A stretch of DNA of 40,232 bases from Thermoplasma sp. (GCF_008709555.1 NZ_VYIJ01000013.1:1-40232), one strand, 5' to 3'. Shown: positions 23,430 through 32,281, numbered from the stretch's first letter. Translations and numbers: made by a program. Notes: a model not told the origin generated them from the letters alone.

Positions 23430-24779
23430 ATGCCTGAAGATCGCAATGTTAACAGAAGGATGCTGGGAATGCACTTCACGCCGGTCGAGGTTTTCCATGA
23501 ATACATCATGCCACAGATAGCCGACCGCCTGAAGGACTATCTGTGGGTCGATATGTTCTGCGGCGAGGGGAACCTTATCCTTCCGATGCTTGAGTATATC
23601 GATCCAGACGAGAGACTGGAATTCTTCAGAAAACATATGATGTGCTTCGACATAGATGGCGGTGCCGTTGAGAGATCCATACAGAATGCCCGCAGATATG
23701 GGATACCTCCTGATATTGCAGGGGAGAACATAAGGATCAGAGACACGCTCAAGGATTATCCTGCGCTTGATGGGGAGTATCCAGTATTTCACATCACAAA
23801 CCCTCCGTACCTGTATCTAGGATACATAAAAAAGCAGAGTGAAGCGTACAGACACAGGGCATACTTCCATGGCGAGAACGCCGGATATCAAGATCTATAC
23901 CAAATAGCGATGATGAACGATCTCCGGCATGGGATCGATAACATGATATACATAGTACCCTCAAACTTCCTCTTCGCAGATGCTGGTACCAGAAAGATCA
24001 GGGAGGACTTCCTCACCAGGTACAGGATAGAGAGCTGCTTCATCTTCGAGAGGAGGATATTCAGCTTCACGGGGACGAATGTGATGATACTTGGCTTCCA
24101 GCGCTCCCAATCGCCCATCGACAAAATGGAGTTCGAAGCAATGAGGGTAAACAGGCACATCGAGAGGAAGAGATATGTGCTGTACAGAGAAAACAATTTC
24201 AGGCCTGGCAACGAATACCAGGATTACGTGAGGAACAATTTCAAGCCTGATCACCCGGTCATAAGGTTCTACCTCACATACGATGAGGTCATCAAGAACC
24301 CGGGCAGCAACAGGGTGGTGCTTGTTGATTCCAAGGACTACAAACATGGGGATTACGCCAAGGAGACATTCTACGTGAACGATGATCTGTACGACAGCAT
24401 AAGATCGAACCCACTGTATGTGAGAACCGTCGATAAGGGAACACCGGAGGGCAGATCCGGCCTTTACTGGATAGCCGATGATTTCGATGCCGACGGTGTA
24501 TTCGTGAAGGGACCCACATACAGGACAAGCCCGATACAGGTGTTTTTGCAGCCAAGGCTGACGGAGAATGAGAGCAGGGCCCTCATGGCCATCTTCAATC
24601 GCAAACTGAACGAGATGAGGGAGAAAAGCAACAGCGACTTCATGACCACATACAAATACTCCGACAGTTCAGCCTATGTACGCAAATACCTGGGCCTCAA
24701 GCAGGTCAGAGAGATAATCAACACGATAAGCATCGATGAACTCAAAGGGGCTGGGGCATACAATGGTACGATGCCATGA
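23430..24779 (+). CDS. N6-adenine DNA methyltransferase, orphan
   Basis: A 449-residue class I SAM-dependent DNA methyltransferase of the type I/IIG-like N6-adenine group. MHFTP at 14-18 is the typical motif X region. DMFCGEGNLIL (about 41-51) is motif I for SAM, FDIDGG (73-78) the acidic motif II, and ITNPPYLYLG (122-131) carries the catalytic NPPY. The C-terminal half (about 240-449) is probably the target recognition part; it is rich in Arg/Tyr and has no nuclease motif that I can see. No restriction subunit or specificity subunit stands next to it. A TATA box (GATATATACC, about 23385-23394) puts the transcript start near 23412; GATGAGG precedes the ATG. It may protect against a separate nuclease or act as an epigenetic mark. 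The target sequence is unknown. Confidence 0.8.
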   Translation: MPEDRNVNRRMLGMHFTPVEVFHEYIMPQIADRLKDYLWVDMFCGEGNLILPMLEYIDPDERLEFFRKHMMCFDIDGGAVERSIQNARRYGIPPDIAGENIRIRDTLKDYPALDGEYPVFHITNPPYLYLGYIKKQSEAYRHRAYFHGENAGYQDLYQIAMMNDLRHGIDNMIYIVPSNFLFADAGTRKIREDFLTRYRIESCFIFERRIFSFTGTNVMILGFQRSQSPIDKMEFEAMRVNRHIERKRYVLYRENNFRPGNEYQDYVRNNFKPDHPVIRFYLTYDEVIKNPGSNRVVLVDSKDYKHGDYAKETFYVNDDLYDSIRSNPLYVRTVDKGTPEGRSGLYWIADDFDADGVFVKGPTYRTSPIQVFLQPRLTENESRALMAIFNRKLNEMREKSNSDFMTTYKYSDSSAYVRKYLGLKQVREIINTISIDELKGAGAYNGTMP

Positions 24780-24915
24780 GTATCCGAAGACGATCTTGTC
24801 GATACATGGATACGCAATGATCCTCAACTGAAGAATGCCGCCGGGCGATTCGTGATGTCTTGCAAACCCCCAGAAATCCAGCCTTACAAGCCAATTTGTA
24901 ATCGCAGCCATAATG

Positions 24916-24927
24916 AATTTAATATAG
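24916..24927 (+). promoter_or_regulatory. TATA box of the unrecognised gene at 24947
   Basis: AATTTAATATAG is centred 25 bases before ATG 24947, which shows that this gene has its own promoter apart from the methyltransferase. Confidence 0.55.
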
Positions 24928-24946
24928 TAGGAATCAATAAATTCTC

Positions 24947-25888
24947 ATGCAGCTCATAGACATAGATCATGCCCTGGATATGGATCTCATATTGAAACTC
25001 AGGGAGGACACACCTTTCATCAAATCTTCCTCAGATCTGGATTTCAGAATACCCGTGATGATTCATAACAGCGACGGGAAGTTGATGATGAGCGCATTTT
25101 TCCCCAAGTTCAGGTCTGGAAAGAAGGTAAATATGAATTTCAGCGCGTTCAATCCTGTGGAAAAGGAGGATTTCTTTGTCATCGATGAGAGGATCAATAA
25201 CATCCATGGCTATGAGATAATTGAAAAACTTCTCCGTGCACCATCCTGCGTTATGAGCAATATTGACATATTCAGAGGGGATTTGAACATATACATAAGA
25301 TTCCACAGCTCTAAGATAGAGGATATATCGGAACTTCTGTCGAAGTACATCATACACGGTGACCATACGAGGGTTGAATATCTGGGACCTACGAGGGGGA
25401 TCCAGGAAATGTTCGAACGCCTCAACAACGACTATGGGCTATCCGTGGTTTCATACGCGCTCCCTCTCGACGATGAGGAGAAGGAGATAGTCAAAGAACT
25501 CGCGTCGACACCATTCATAGGCGAACTCAAAAACGATTCCGTGCAGAAGGATCACCTGGAAACGATCATATACCTCCAGAAATCAAGGCTCAACAGGCAT
25601 TACAGTCAGATCCTAGCACCAGTATCCGAGGACAGCGGTGTATTCGAGGCCATGATAGAGAGCCGCAATGTATCAGAGATAAGAAAGATTTCAAACGATC
25701 AGCATATACCACGGTTCAGGTATTTCTTTAAACTGATAAAGGATATGATCGAGATAGACACGTTCCTTCCCACATCAGCGCTGTACGACTACTACACTGA
25801 GATATTCAGGCTGATTCAGCGTACCAACGGGTCGGTTTACGTGAAATACATCTCAAATTACAGCCAGGACGTCTGGAAGTACATCTGA
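24947..25888 (+). CDS. Unrecognised protein, possibly an HTH-type regulator
   Basis: A 313-residue soluble protein that I do not recognise. Residues 1-140 look like mixed alpha/beta. Around 142-180 the pattern HTRVEYLGPTRGIQEMFERL and SVVSYALPLDDEEKEIVKELA resembles the ligand-domain-to-helix transition of archaeal bacterio-opsin-activator-type (HTH-10) regulators. It is followed by a basic helical stretch (about 195-225, with LQKSRLNRHYSQIL) that could be a recognition helix. The last 90 residues are helical and aromatic. There are no Cys clusters, membrane segments or nuclease motifs. It starts leaderless at 24947 and follows the methyltransferase gene by 167 bases with its own promoter. 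A regulator role is weak inference; the open frame, codon use and promoter make it a real gene. Confidence 0.7.
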   Translation: MQLIDIDHALDMDLILKLREDTPFIKSSSDLDFRIPVMIHNSDGKLMMSAFFPKFRSGKKVNMNFSAFNPVEKEDFFVIDERINNIHGYEIIEKLLRAPSCVMSNIDIFRGDLNIYIRFHSSKIEDISELLSKYIIHGDHTRVEYLGPTRGIQEMFERLNNDYGLSVVSYALPLDDEEKEIVKELASTPFIGELKNDSVQKDHLETIIYLQKSRLNRHYSQILAPVSEDSGVFEAMIESRNVSEIRKISNDQHIPRFRYFFKLIKDMIEIDTFLPTSALYDYYTEIFRLIQRTNGSVYVKYISNYSQDVWKYI

Positions 25889-25950
25889 TCTATCTGGATA
25901 CGATTTCCGAAACAGATGAACGTACGATATCGCACATTGCCATGTGAAAA

Positions 25951-25970
25951 TTTATATCAATTTATATGAA
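25951..25970 (+). promoter_or_regulatory. Repeated TATA element of the DUF998 gene
   Basis: Two near-identical 10-mers, TTTATATCAA and TTTATATGAA, stand in tandem. The first is centred 27 bases before ATG 25982. Confidence 0.5.
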
Positions 25971-25981
25971 TATACGTAGAT

Positions 25982-26602
25982 ATGGCATTAAATGCAAAAA
26001 ATGATATGCCGCCTCGGTCTCTAGCCCTTGCAGGCATCATCGGGCCGATCATAGCGATACTGTTCATACTGATAGACGTGGCGATCAGCACCTGGTTCTC
26101 ATGGTCAAGGAATGCGTTGAGTGATCTGGGAGTACATCGATACGGTTTTCTGTTCAACTCCGGTCTCATAATAGAGGGACTTCTCAACATAGCCTTTGTC
26201 ATTTCTCTGAAGAGGATAAGGATTGCAGGATACGTTCAGGATCTCATGATAATATCCGGTCTGGCTCTCGCCATGGTTGGCGTGTTCAACGAACACTACG
26301 GCTACGTGCATCTGATCTTCGCCCTGGTATACTTCATACTCTTTCCGATATCGATAATAATTGCAAGCGCTTCCCGATCTCTATCTGGATGGATCAGGAT
26401 CTACGGAGTCTTCGGATCCATAGCTGCCCTAGTCGTGATCATCATGGGCATAGGCTTCGTCTTTCACTTCGTGACGATAAGGAACGTCGGCCTCGCCGTT
26501 CCAGAATTCATTGAAGCTGTTCTGCTCGCCATCTGGTCCATATACGCAGGCTTGACCGTGTATAATGTTCGCGGAGAAGCCGCCAGAGCTGTATCGATCT
26601 GA
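25982..26602 (+). CDS. DUF998-family membrane protein
   Basis: A 206-residue integral membrane protein with about six hydrophobic helices (about 13-37, 55-75, 86-102, 108-128, 138-162, 170-192). The extracellular/periplasmic-side motif FSWSRNALSDLGVHRYGFLFN near residues 39-59, with its Trp-Ser-x-x-x-x-x-Ser-Asp-Leu-Gly core, is the family hallmark of DUF998, whose function is unknown. Leaderless start at 25982 with TATA-type repeats upstream. It is the last gene of the patch behind the tRNA pair and ends 19 bases before the convergent scpA stop. No evidence ties it to the methyltransferase. Confidence 0.8.
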   Translation: MALNAKNDMPPRSLALAGIIGPIIAILFILIDVAISTWFSWSRNALSDLGVHRYGFLFNSGLIIEGLLNIAFVISLKRIRIAGYVQDLMIISGLALAMVGVFNEHYGYVHLIFALVYFILFPISIIIASASRSLSGWIRIYGVFGSIAALVVIIMGIGFVFHFVTIRNVGLAVPEFIEAVLLAIWSIYAGLTVYNVRGEAARAVSI

Positions 26603-26621
26603 ACGACTCCCCCATGAAGAA

Positions 26622-27356
26622 TCAATGGATCTTGCGTATCAGTATGTCTTCGTTCGGGTTGTCCTGTATCATCTCTATGCGTCCCTCATGGTGGAGGAAG
26701 AGCGAATATAGAAAGAACGAGGCCTGATCTCTGCGGTCGTGCCCCCAGACCTCTGACATGCGCATGGTATCTGATGGGTATCCGTTTATTATGCTCATTA
26801 CCTTTTCGATCTGTTCCTCAGGGCTCTCGCTGTTCAGGCGGTCTATTGAGAACGATACTGGCAGCGTTTTCTGCCTGACGTGCTGTTTTCTGGCCAGGTT
26901 GTGCCTCACCTGGTCTATGACCTCTATGAGCGATACTGGCCTCCTGAATGGTACTGTTATAACGGGAGTGACGTCTACAGGCTTAATATCCCTCGGTATC
27001 TCCACCGGGTATTCCTCAGGCACATCGTCCTCTACGCACTGTTCTTCCCTTACAGACCAGTCAGATTTCCTGCGCAGGACATACCATGCCTCTGCCAGCG
27101 CCCTTCCAGCGAATTGAAAATCGATAGTTTCACCCTGCGTGAAATTCATCATGATCTGTGAGAACTTTGTGAGATCCACGTTCCATGGGTCAATGAAACC
27201 ATCTGCGCACATCTCCAGTATCTTAATGACAGCAGCCTTTGATGGATCCACGACCTTTCTGGATCCGAGAGAACGCTCAAGATCCCTGTAGTACTCCGCC
27301 TGGTCCTCGTCCGAAGCCTGCACTATCAGGTCCTCTATGACCTCCTCAACATTCAT
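26622..27356 (-). CDS. scpA: Segregation and condensation protein A (kleisin)
   Basis: A 244-residue ScpA kleisin, which bridges the two head domains of SMC to form the condensin-like ring used for chromosome compaction and segregation. The N-terminal domain (about 35-110) with SKAAVIKILEMCADGFIDPWNVDLTKFSQIM is the typical SMC-neck-binding kleisin helix region. A variable acidic/Pro linker (about 108-140) follows, and the C-terminal part with QASFFLYSLFLHHEGRIEMIQD is the winged-helix domain that binds the SMC cap. Its ATG overlaps the smc stop (ATGA, 27353-27356), so translation is coupled to smc. No scpB gene is seen in this window. It is the second gene of the smc operon. Confidence 0.9.
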   Translation of the reverse strand: MNVEEVIEDLIVQASDEDQAEYYRDLERSLGSRKVVDPSKAAVIKILEMCADGFIDPWNVDLTKFSQIMMNFTQGETIDFQFAGRALAEAWYVLRRKSDWSVREEQCVEDDVPEEYPVEIPRDIKPVDVTPVITVPFRRPVSLIEVIDQVRHNLARKQHVRQKTLPVSFSIDRLNSESPEEQIEKVMSIINGYPSDTMRMSEVWGHDRRDQASFFLYSLFLHHEGRIEMIQDNPNEDILIRKIH

Positions 27357-30300
27357 GATACCGCCTCCAGCGAACCATCAAAACGGCCCGTAAAGACGAA
27401 GGATTCGCCATTCACGCTGGTGACACCTATGGCATTTGACGCATAGCTGAACACCACAGACTTGAGTGATATGACAATCGTCTGCGATTCTCCGGCGTTC
27501 TGACTTATCATCTTTATCATGTTCTCCGCGTTGTACCCGTCCAGGAACATGTCAACCTCGTCCAGGAAGTATATCGAACTGGGCATCAGTATCTGCACTG
27601 CAGTTATGAAGGATAATGCCGCAACGCTCTTCTCGCCTCCACTGAGCGCCTGTATCTTCACGGTTGCTTTGTCCTTGGGCGTGACACTCACCTCTATGGA
27701 CGAGGTTAACGGATCCGAACCCACCATGAGAAGGTTCGCCGTACCTCCATTTATTATGCCGTATACGTAGTTCATCTTCTCGCTTATCTCGGTAAAGGTC
27801 TTCATGAAAACCTCGCGCTTCCTATTGTTTAGCATCGCCGTGGTCTCCTCGAGAGCCTTCTTCTCGCTGACCAGCTGATTATGCTTCTTCTCGTACTGCT
27901 CCAGATCCCTCGACGCCTCATCGTACTGTTCCGGTGCCGCATGGTTTATCTCACCCAGCTCGAGTATGGATCTCTCTATCTCCTGCTTCATGGCCTGCAG
28001 ATCGCCCATAACGATGTTCGATCCGCTGTACGATGAGAGGTCCCTATCCAATGCTGATATGCGCTCATCCAGTACGCCTACCTTTATCCTGAGATCGTTT
28101 TTCATCTCATTCTTCAGGTCTATCGCGGCTTTGGCATCGCTTATGCCATTCTCGATCTCCCTCAACTGTTTGTCTGCATCCCTGACCTGTGCCGAAAGAT
28201 CGCTGTATCTTCCCTCTAGATCGTTCAGCATGTACTGATACTTCTTCGCCTTCTCCTCAAGTTCCCTCTTCTTGGCATTGGCTTCGTCTATCGCAGCAAG
28301 TATCGCGTTTTCCTGAAGCTTCGTCTCAACCATCTGATCCTCGGCGTGCTTCCTCTCGTTGATGATCAGGTCTCTCCTGCTGATGGCCTGGTTGAGGTCG
28401 GCTATGATAGCATCGAGCTCTGTTCTGGCCGAATTCATCTCATTGGAAATATCGCCCAGAGTCCTGAAGAACTCCGGATCGATCCTGTCATAAAGATCGT
28501 TCAAGGCCTCCTGATACTTGTGCAGATCCAGAGTCTTCTCATCTATGGTCTTTGACATCTCCTCGATCCGCGATCTCTTCATGGCTATGTCGGCATCGAT
28601 CCTGGCGATCTCAGCCATCACATCGGCAAGTTCCTCCCTGGACCTCTCCGCCTCCTTCCTGATCATCTCCTGCTCCTTCATCAGTTCGCCGGATCTCCTA
28701 GATGCTTCACTCATCTCGCTGAATGCCTGGTCCATCTCCTTCTTTATCCTCGATCTCTCATCGATTAGGGATGAGAGCTGAACCTTCATTCCCTCAAGAT
28801 CGTGCTGTATCCTCATGGCTGAAGCGTAGTCAGAAGCATAATTCCTGTATCCTCCCGTTATAGAACCGCCTGGATCGAATATATCGCCGTCAAGCGTTAC
28901 GAGGCGGAATACACCCATGATCCGTCTGCCCGCATCCATATCCTGGACAAGTATCGTATCGCGTACGGCATAATAGACCACTGACCTGTACTGATCCTCG
29001 AAGTCTATGAAGTCCATCAGCAGTCCAAGGTATCCCGGATCCTTCGATATCCTGCTGGTATCCCTCTGAGCCGGTGGTTCCCGCATCTTGTTCAGCGGCA
29101 GAAACGTCATCGGCGCGATCTTCTTTTCCTTAAGCAGGTCTATGCACTCCTTGGCAACCCCGTCGTCCATTACCACGACGGCGTTCAGCCTTCCTCCGCC
29201 GGCGCTCTCCACGGCCTTCACGTATTTCTCGCCGTAGGATATCAGATCGCGGACAAGGCCAACAACACCCTTCACGTTTTCCTCAAGCATCTTAACGTTC
29301 CTGACATACTCCGGAACCCTGCTTGAAGCATTCCTGGCCGAGGCCTCCTTCTCGCCGATCTCGCTCTTCAGGTCTGATATCCGATCGTTGATCTGATCGT
29401 ACTTAGCCTTGAGATCGTAGTATCTCTTGCTGTACTTTCCCATGTCCTCAGATGTTTCCTTTGCCTTCCATTCCGACGTCTTGATCTTGAGATCCAGATC
29501 CTCCTTCCTCTCTTCCAGGCCCGCTTTTTTCTGCATGAGGGCCGCAAGATCAGCATTTATATCCGCGGTACTGGCCTTCAGATCCTCGATCTCCTTGCTC
29601 AACGCCTCAATCTTATCCTGGTATTCCTTTGATTTTTTCCTCGTCTCTGCAGCATCCACAGCCTCAGCCTGTGCTCTGCTAAAAAGATCTTCATACCTGG
29701 CTTTCATCTCCGCGTATCGTGACTCAAGTTCCTTCCTCTTCGAGGTCTTTTCCTCGATCTGCCTTTCAAGATCCTCGATCTCCCGATCCAGACGATCCCT
29801 ATCGTTCTCGTATTTTGCCACTATCTCTTCCAGTTTCTCAATGTTTCTGTTCTTTTCGTCTATGGTGCCGCGTATCTTCGCTATCTCCACCTCAACAGCG
29901 TGCAGTTCCGACTTGACTCTGTTCATCTCTCCACTTGTGAGATCATCTATCCTCTTCGCGACCTCATCCCTCTTCGACCTCACGGTCTCGGATCTTTTTT
30001 CCAAATCGGATCTCTGATCTTCCAGCTTGGCGATATCGGCACCCAGATCAGATATCTGCCCCTCGATGGTGCGTTTCTGCCTCTCAGCGGAATTTCTCTG
30101 AGCCAGGATCTCCGTGTATTCTATATCACGTCTTTTCTTCAGCAGATCATCGTACTTCTCCTTCTTCTCCTTCTCAATTCGTAGCTTTTCCAGGTTCTGT
30201 CTCTTCTCATCTATGATCGTCTGATTTATCTCCATGTTCCTGTTTACAGCCTCGATATCCTCCTTCACCTTTTCTATCTCGCTATCAAACTGATCCACTC

Positions 30301-30775
30301 CAGATATCTTCTCTATGAGTCTTCTCCGTTCCTGGCCGGAGTACGATATGAAATCATTTATATCACCCTGAAGCACGAAGCTGTAAGTGCCGAAATTTAT
30401 ACCCATGGATGCCAGTGCATCGTCTATATCGGACAGCTTCGATCTCACGCCGTTGATGTAGTAATACGACTTTGGTTCGTCCTCGATTACAAGTTTCCTC
30501 TCTATTGTGAGCGTCCTGCCGTCATCGTTCCTGAAGGTGACTGAGACGCTGCACTCGTTACCCGATCCCTTGCTGACCAGATCGGATAGCCTGTCCGCCC
30601 TGACCGCATGTATGGATTTCGTTCCGAGAACGAAGAGCAGCATATCGCCAATGTTGCTTTTTCCACTGCCATTCGGGCCGCTTATGACGTTGAGGCCCTT
30701 CGTGAAGTTTATAACCTTCCTCTTGCGGAACGACTTAAAATTATGTGCCTCGATCCTCTCGATGTACGACGACAA
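27353..30775 (-). CDS. smc: Chromosome segregation ATPase SMC
   Basis: A full-length SMC protein of 1140 residues. Walker A GPNGSGKS stands at 33-40 after FKSFRKRKVINF; QGDINDFI (Q-loop) follows near 160. Coiled coil runs from about 170 to 490 and again from about 650 to 980, rich in Glu, Lys, Arg and Asp heptads. The hinge lies at about 495-645 with VKGVVGLVRDLI and DPGGSITGGYRN. The C-terminal head has the signature LSGGEK (about 1044) and Walker B SIYFLDEVDMFLD (about 1070). With ScpA it forms the archaeal condensin. The start is TTG 30775 because AAGGAGGT lies five bases upstream; a TATA box at 30806-30817 gives a short leader. It heads the smc-scpA operon. Confidence 0.96.
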   Translation of the reverse strand: MSSYIERIEAHNFKSFRKRKVINFTKGLNVISGPNGSGKSNIGDMLLFVLGTKSIHAVRADRLSDLVSKGSGNECSVSVTFRNDDGRTLTIERKLVIEDEPKSYYYINGVRSKLSDIDDALASMGINFGTYSFVLQGDINDFISYSGQERRRLIEKISGVDQFDSEIEKVKEDIEAVNRNMEINQTIIDEKRQNLEKLRIEKEKKEKYDDLLKKRRDIEYTEILAQRNSAERQKRTIEGQISDLGADIAKLEDQRSDLEKRSETVRSKRDEVAKRIDDLTSGEMNRVKSELHAVEVEIAKIRGTIDEKNRNIEKLEEIVAKYENDRDRLDREIEDLERQIEEKTSKRKELESRYAEMKARYEDLFSRAQAEAVDAAETRKKSKEYQDKIEALSKEIEDLKASTADINADLAALMQKKAGLEERKEDLDLKIKTSEWKAKETSEDMGKYSKRYYDLKAKYDQINDRISDLKSEIGEKEASARNASSRVPEYVRNVKMLEENVKGVVGLVRDLISYGEKYVKAVESAGGGRLNAVVVMDDGVAKECIDLLKEKKIAPMTFLPLNKMREPPAQRDTSRISKDPGYLGLLMDFIDFEDQYRSVVYYAVRDTILVQDMDAGRRIMGVFRLVTLDGDIFDPGGSITGGYRNYASDYASAMRIQHDLEGMKVQLSSLIDERSRIKKEMDQAFSEMSEASRRSGELMKEQEMIRKEAERSREELADVMAEIARIDADIAMKRSRIEEMSKTIDEKTLDLHKYQEALNDLYDRIDPEFFRTLGDISNEMNSARTELDAIIADLNQAISRRDLIINERKHAEDQMVETKLQENAILAAIDEANAKKRELEEKAKKYQYMLNDLEGRYSDLSAQVRDADKQLREIENGISDAKAAIDLKNEMKNDLRIKVGVLDERISALDRDLSSYSGSNIVMGDLQAMKQEIERSILELGEINHAAPEQYDEASRDLEQYEKKHNQLVSEKKALEETTAMLNNRKREVFMKTFTEISEKMNYVYGIINGGTANLLMVGSDPLTSSIEVSVTPKDKATVKIQALSGGEKSVAALSFITAVQILMPSSIYFLDEVDMFLDGYNAENMIKMISQNAGESQTIVISLKSVVFSYASNAIGVTSVNGESFVFTGRFDGSLEAVS

Positions 30776-30780
30776 GTCTG

Positions 30781-30788
30781 ACCTCCTT
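30781..30788 (-). promoter_or_regulatory. Strong Shine-Dalgarno site that fixes the smc TTG start
   Basis: The minus strand reads AAGGAGGT five bases before TTG 30775, a full match to the 16S rRNA tail. It makes a non-ATG start certain for a gene that is first in its operon. Confidence 0.75.
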
Positions 30789-30805
30789 ATGACATTATCT
30801 GATTG

Positions 30806-30817
30806 CTATATAAATAT
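30806..30817 (-). promoter_or_regulatory. TATA box of smc-scpA
   Basis: The minus strand ATATTTATATAG is centred about 37 bases before TTG 30775, leaving a leader of about 10-12 bases that contains the ribosome site. Confidence 0.6.
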
Positions 30818-30835
30818 TGTGAAACATTAATAGGT

Positions 30836-32062
30836 TCATACAACAGTGGCCAAGAAATCCGAGAAATCCTCTCTCCGCCTTATCAACCTGTCCGATCCGT
30901 CCTCCATGATCATGACCTCTGCAGGTCTGGGCCTGCCGTTGTACCTGGAACTCATAGAATAGACGTATGATCCTGAATCGAGCACGAGTATGCGATCGCC
31001 CTCGCGTACACGCCATTCCATCTCTCCGATCCTGTCGGTATCCTCGCAGACCTGCCCGGTAACCGTCATTCTTTCTCCTGCCTCGTGTCTGCCCAGAGGA
31101 ACTATGGTGTGCCTTGCCCCGTAAAGGGCGGGCCTTATATTGAGGTTCATTCCTATGTCTGTACCGACGAAGCCGTTATGGATGTCATTTACCGTCCCTA
31201 TGATCACGCCAGCATCGCCTATTATATATCGTCCAGGCTCCATCACAAGCTCTCCAAAACCATATTTTGAGAAATCCCTGACAACTGATGAACCCAGTGA
31301 AGCGATATCAAGATCCTCCTCGTTTTCAGAGTAAGGTATTCCGAGGCCGCCGCCCACATCCACGAACTCGAACCTGACACCTGCTTCCCTGGAGATCCTC
31401 TCAGCTATCCTGAAGAATGAGGAATAGGCTTCTGCAATCTTCCTGTGATCCCTGTTGTTCGACCCGATCATCATGTGGATTCCGAACTCACCGCATCCGT
31501 CATCCTTGGCCTTCCCGTAGGCCATGATCGCCGTATCCGGATCGATGCCGAACTTGGTGGTTGTGCCACCAGTAGTTATACCGGCGAACTGGCCCATGCC
31601 AAAACCCGGGTTTATCCTGAAGGAGATCCTTGAAGGCTTCTCACGCAGCTTCCTGTACTGCGTGAAACTGTTGAAATTTATTGTTATCCCCCTGTCCAGA
31701 GCGAATTCGAGATCGTATGCCGAGGCGTTGTTTGGTGAATAGAGTATGTCCGCAGCTGATATTCCAGAGAAGACTGAGATAGAGATCTCCATAGGACTTG
31801 CAGCATCAGATCCAAGAGACTCCTGATGCATGATCTCCAGGATCCTCGGATTGTCATTTGCCTTGACGGAGTAGAGTATCTTCGCATGACCCTGATAGGC
31901 TTCTTTGATCCGACGTATGTTTGCAACTATCCTCGCGTGAGAGTAAACGATCACCGGTGTACCGTACTTTTCAGCTATACGATCCAGAGGGGCACCGGAA
32001 ATGGTGCTAGCTGATCTATCATCAAAGATATCATAAATACCCATCAGGTCAACCCCGGTCAT
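30836..32062 (-). CDS. lysA: Diaminopimelate decarboxylase family enzyme
   Basis: A 408-residue fold-type III (alanine racemase-like) PLP decarboxylase. The Schiff-base lysine is Lys67 in ILYSVKANDNP. Other marks are SFRINPGFGMGQFAG, TTKFGIDP, FGIHMMIGSN, FVDVGGGLGIPYSE (PLP phosphate), VMEPGRYIIGDAG, and TGQVCEDTDRIG with the subunit-crossing Cys. This fits LysA, which makes lysine from meso-diaminopimelate, though arginine/ornithine decarboxylases share the fold. Its presence alone does not prove a diaminopimelate route, since no other lysine gene is near. In-frame ATGs lie at 32062 and 32044; a TATA-like TTAAATAAGG near 32075-32085 does not decide between them. Single gene, divergent from the APC permease. 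Confidence 0.87.
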   Translation of the reverse strand: MTGVDLMGIYDIFDDRSASTISGAPLDRIAEKYGTPVIVYSHARIVANIRRIKEAYQGHAKILYSVKANDNPRILEIMHQESLGSDAASPMEISISVFSGISAADILYSPNNASAYDLEFALDRGITINFNSFTQYRKLREKPSRISFRINPGFGMGQFAGITTGGTTTKFGIDPDTAIMAYGKAKDDGCGEFGIHMMIGSNNRDHRKIAEAYSSFFRIAERISREAGVRFEFVDVGGGLGIPYSENEEDLDIASLGSSVVRDFSKYGFGELVMEPGRYIIGDAGVIIGTVNDIHNGFVGTDIGMNLNIRPALYGARHTIVPLGRHEAGERMTVTGQVCEDTDRIGEMEWRVREGDRILVLDSGSYVYSMSSRYNGRPRPAEVMIMEDGSDRLIRRREDFSDFLATVV

Positions 32063-32227
32063 GAATACGAATGATCCTTATTTAAGTGCATGTCAACGCT
32101 CCTAAATGCCTGCGGACTGGATCATAATAAAGGTATGCAGAGGAACTAAATTGCGCAGGAGAACCTGGAAACGCAATTATCCAACTACAGCCTTCAATGC
32201 ACAGATGCCATCGTATGATCACCTTAT

Positions 32228-32240
32228 TACGATATTCGTA
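32228..32240. promoter_or_regulatory. Palindrome upstream of the APC permease promoter
   Basis: TACGATATTCGTA is a perfect 5-bp inverted repeat (TACGA, TCGTA) with spacer TAT, lying about 15 bases upstream of the TATA box. ATTACGATAT at 32226-32235 returns at 32274-32283 across the start codon. This looks like an operator pair, but no regulator is known. Confidence 0.4.
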
Positions 32241-32255
32241 TTGAAATTTCGAAAA

Positions 32256-32267
32256 TTTATATATATG
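32256..32267 (+). promoter_or_regulatory. TATA box of the APC permease
   Basis: TTTATATATATG is centred about 21-22 bases before ATG 32282 and about 24 before ATG 32285. Confidence 0.55.
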
Positions 32268-32281
32268 TATTCTATTACGAT

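Noticed and set aside
23304-23792. Minus-strand frame opposite the methyltransferase start
   Set aside because: It overlaps antisense the conserved motifs X, I and II and has no family likeness.
24820-24880. C/D-box-like words (AATGATC, CTGA, GTGATGT) behind the methyltransferase
   Set aside because: The boxes deviate from consensus and the final D box is absent.
24669-24911. Minus-strand frame reaching into the gap before the gene at 24947
   Set aside because: Half lies antisense to the methyltransferase; no motif or ribosome site. A relic cannot be excluded but is not supported.
29427-30017. Ser/Phe-rich plus-strand frame opposite the smc coiled coil
   Set aside because: Antisense of the Glu/Lys/Arg-rich coiled coil gives exactly this low-complexity Ser/Leu/Phe composition.
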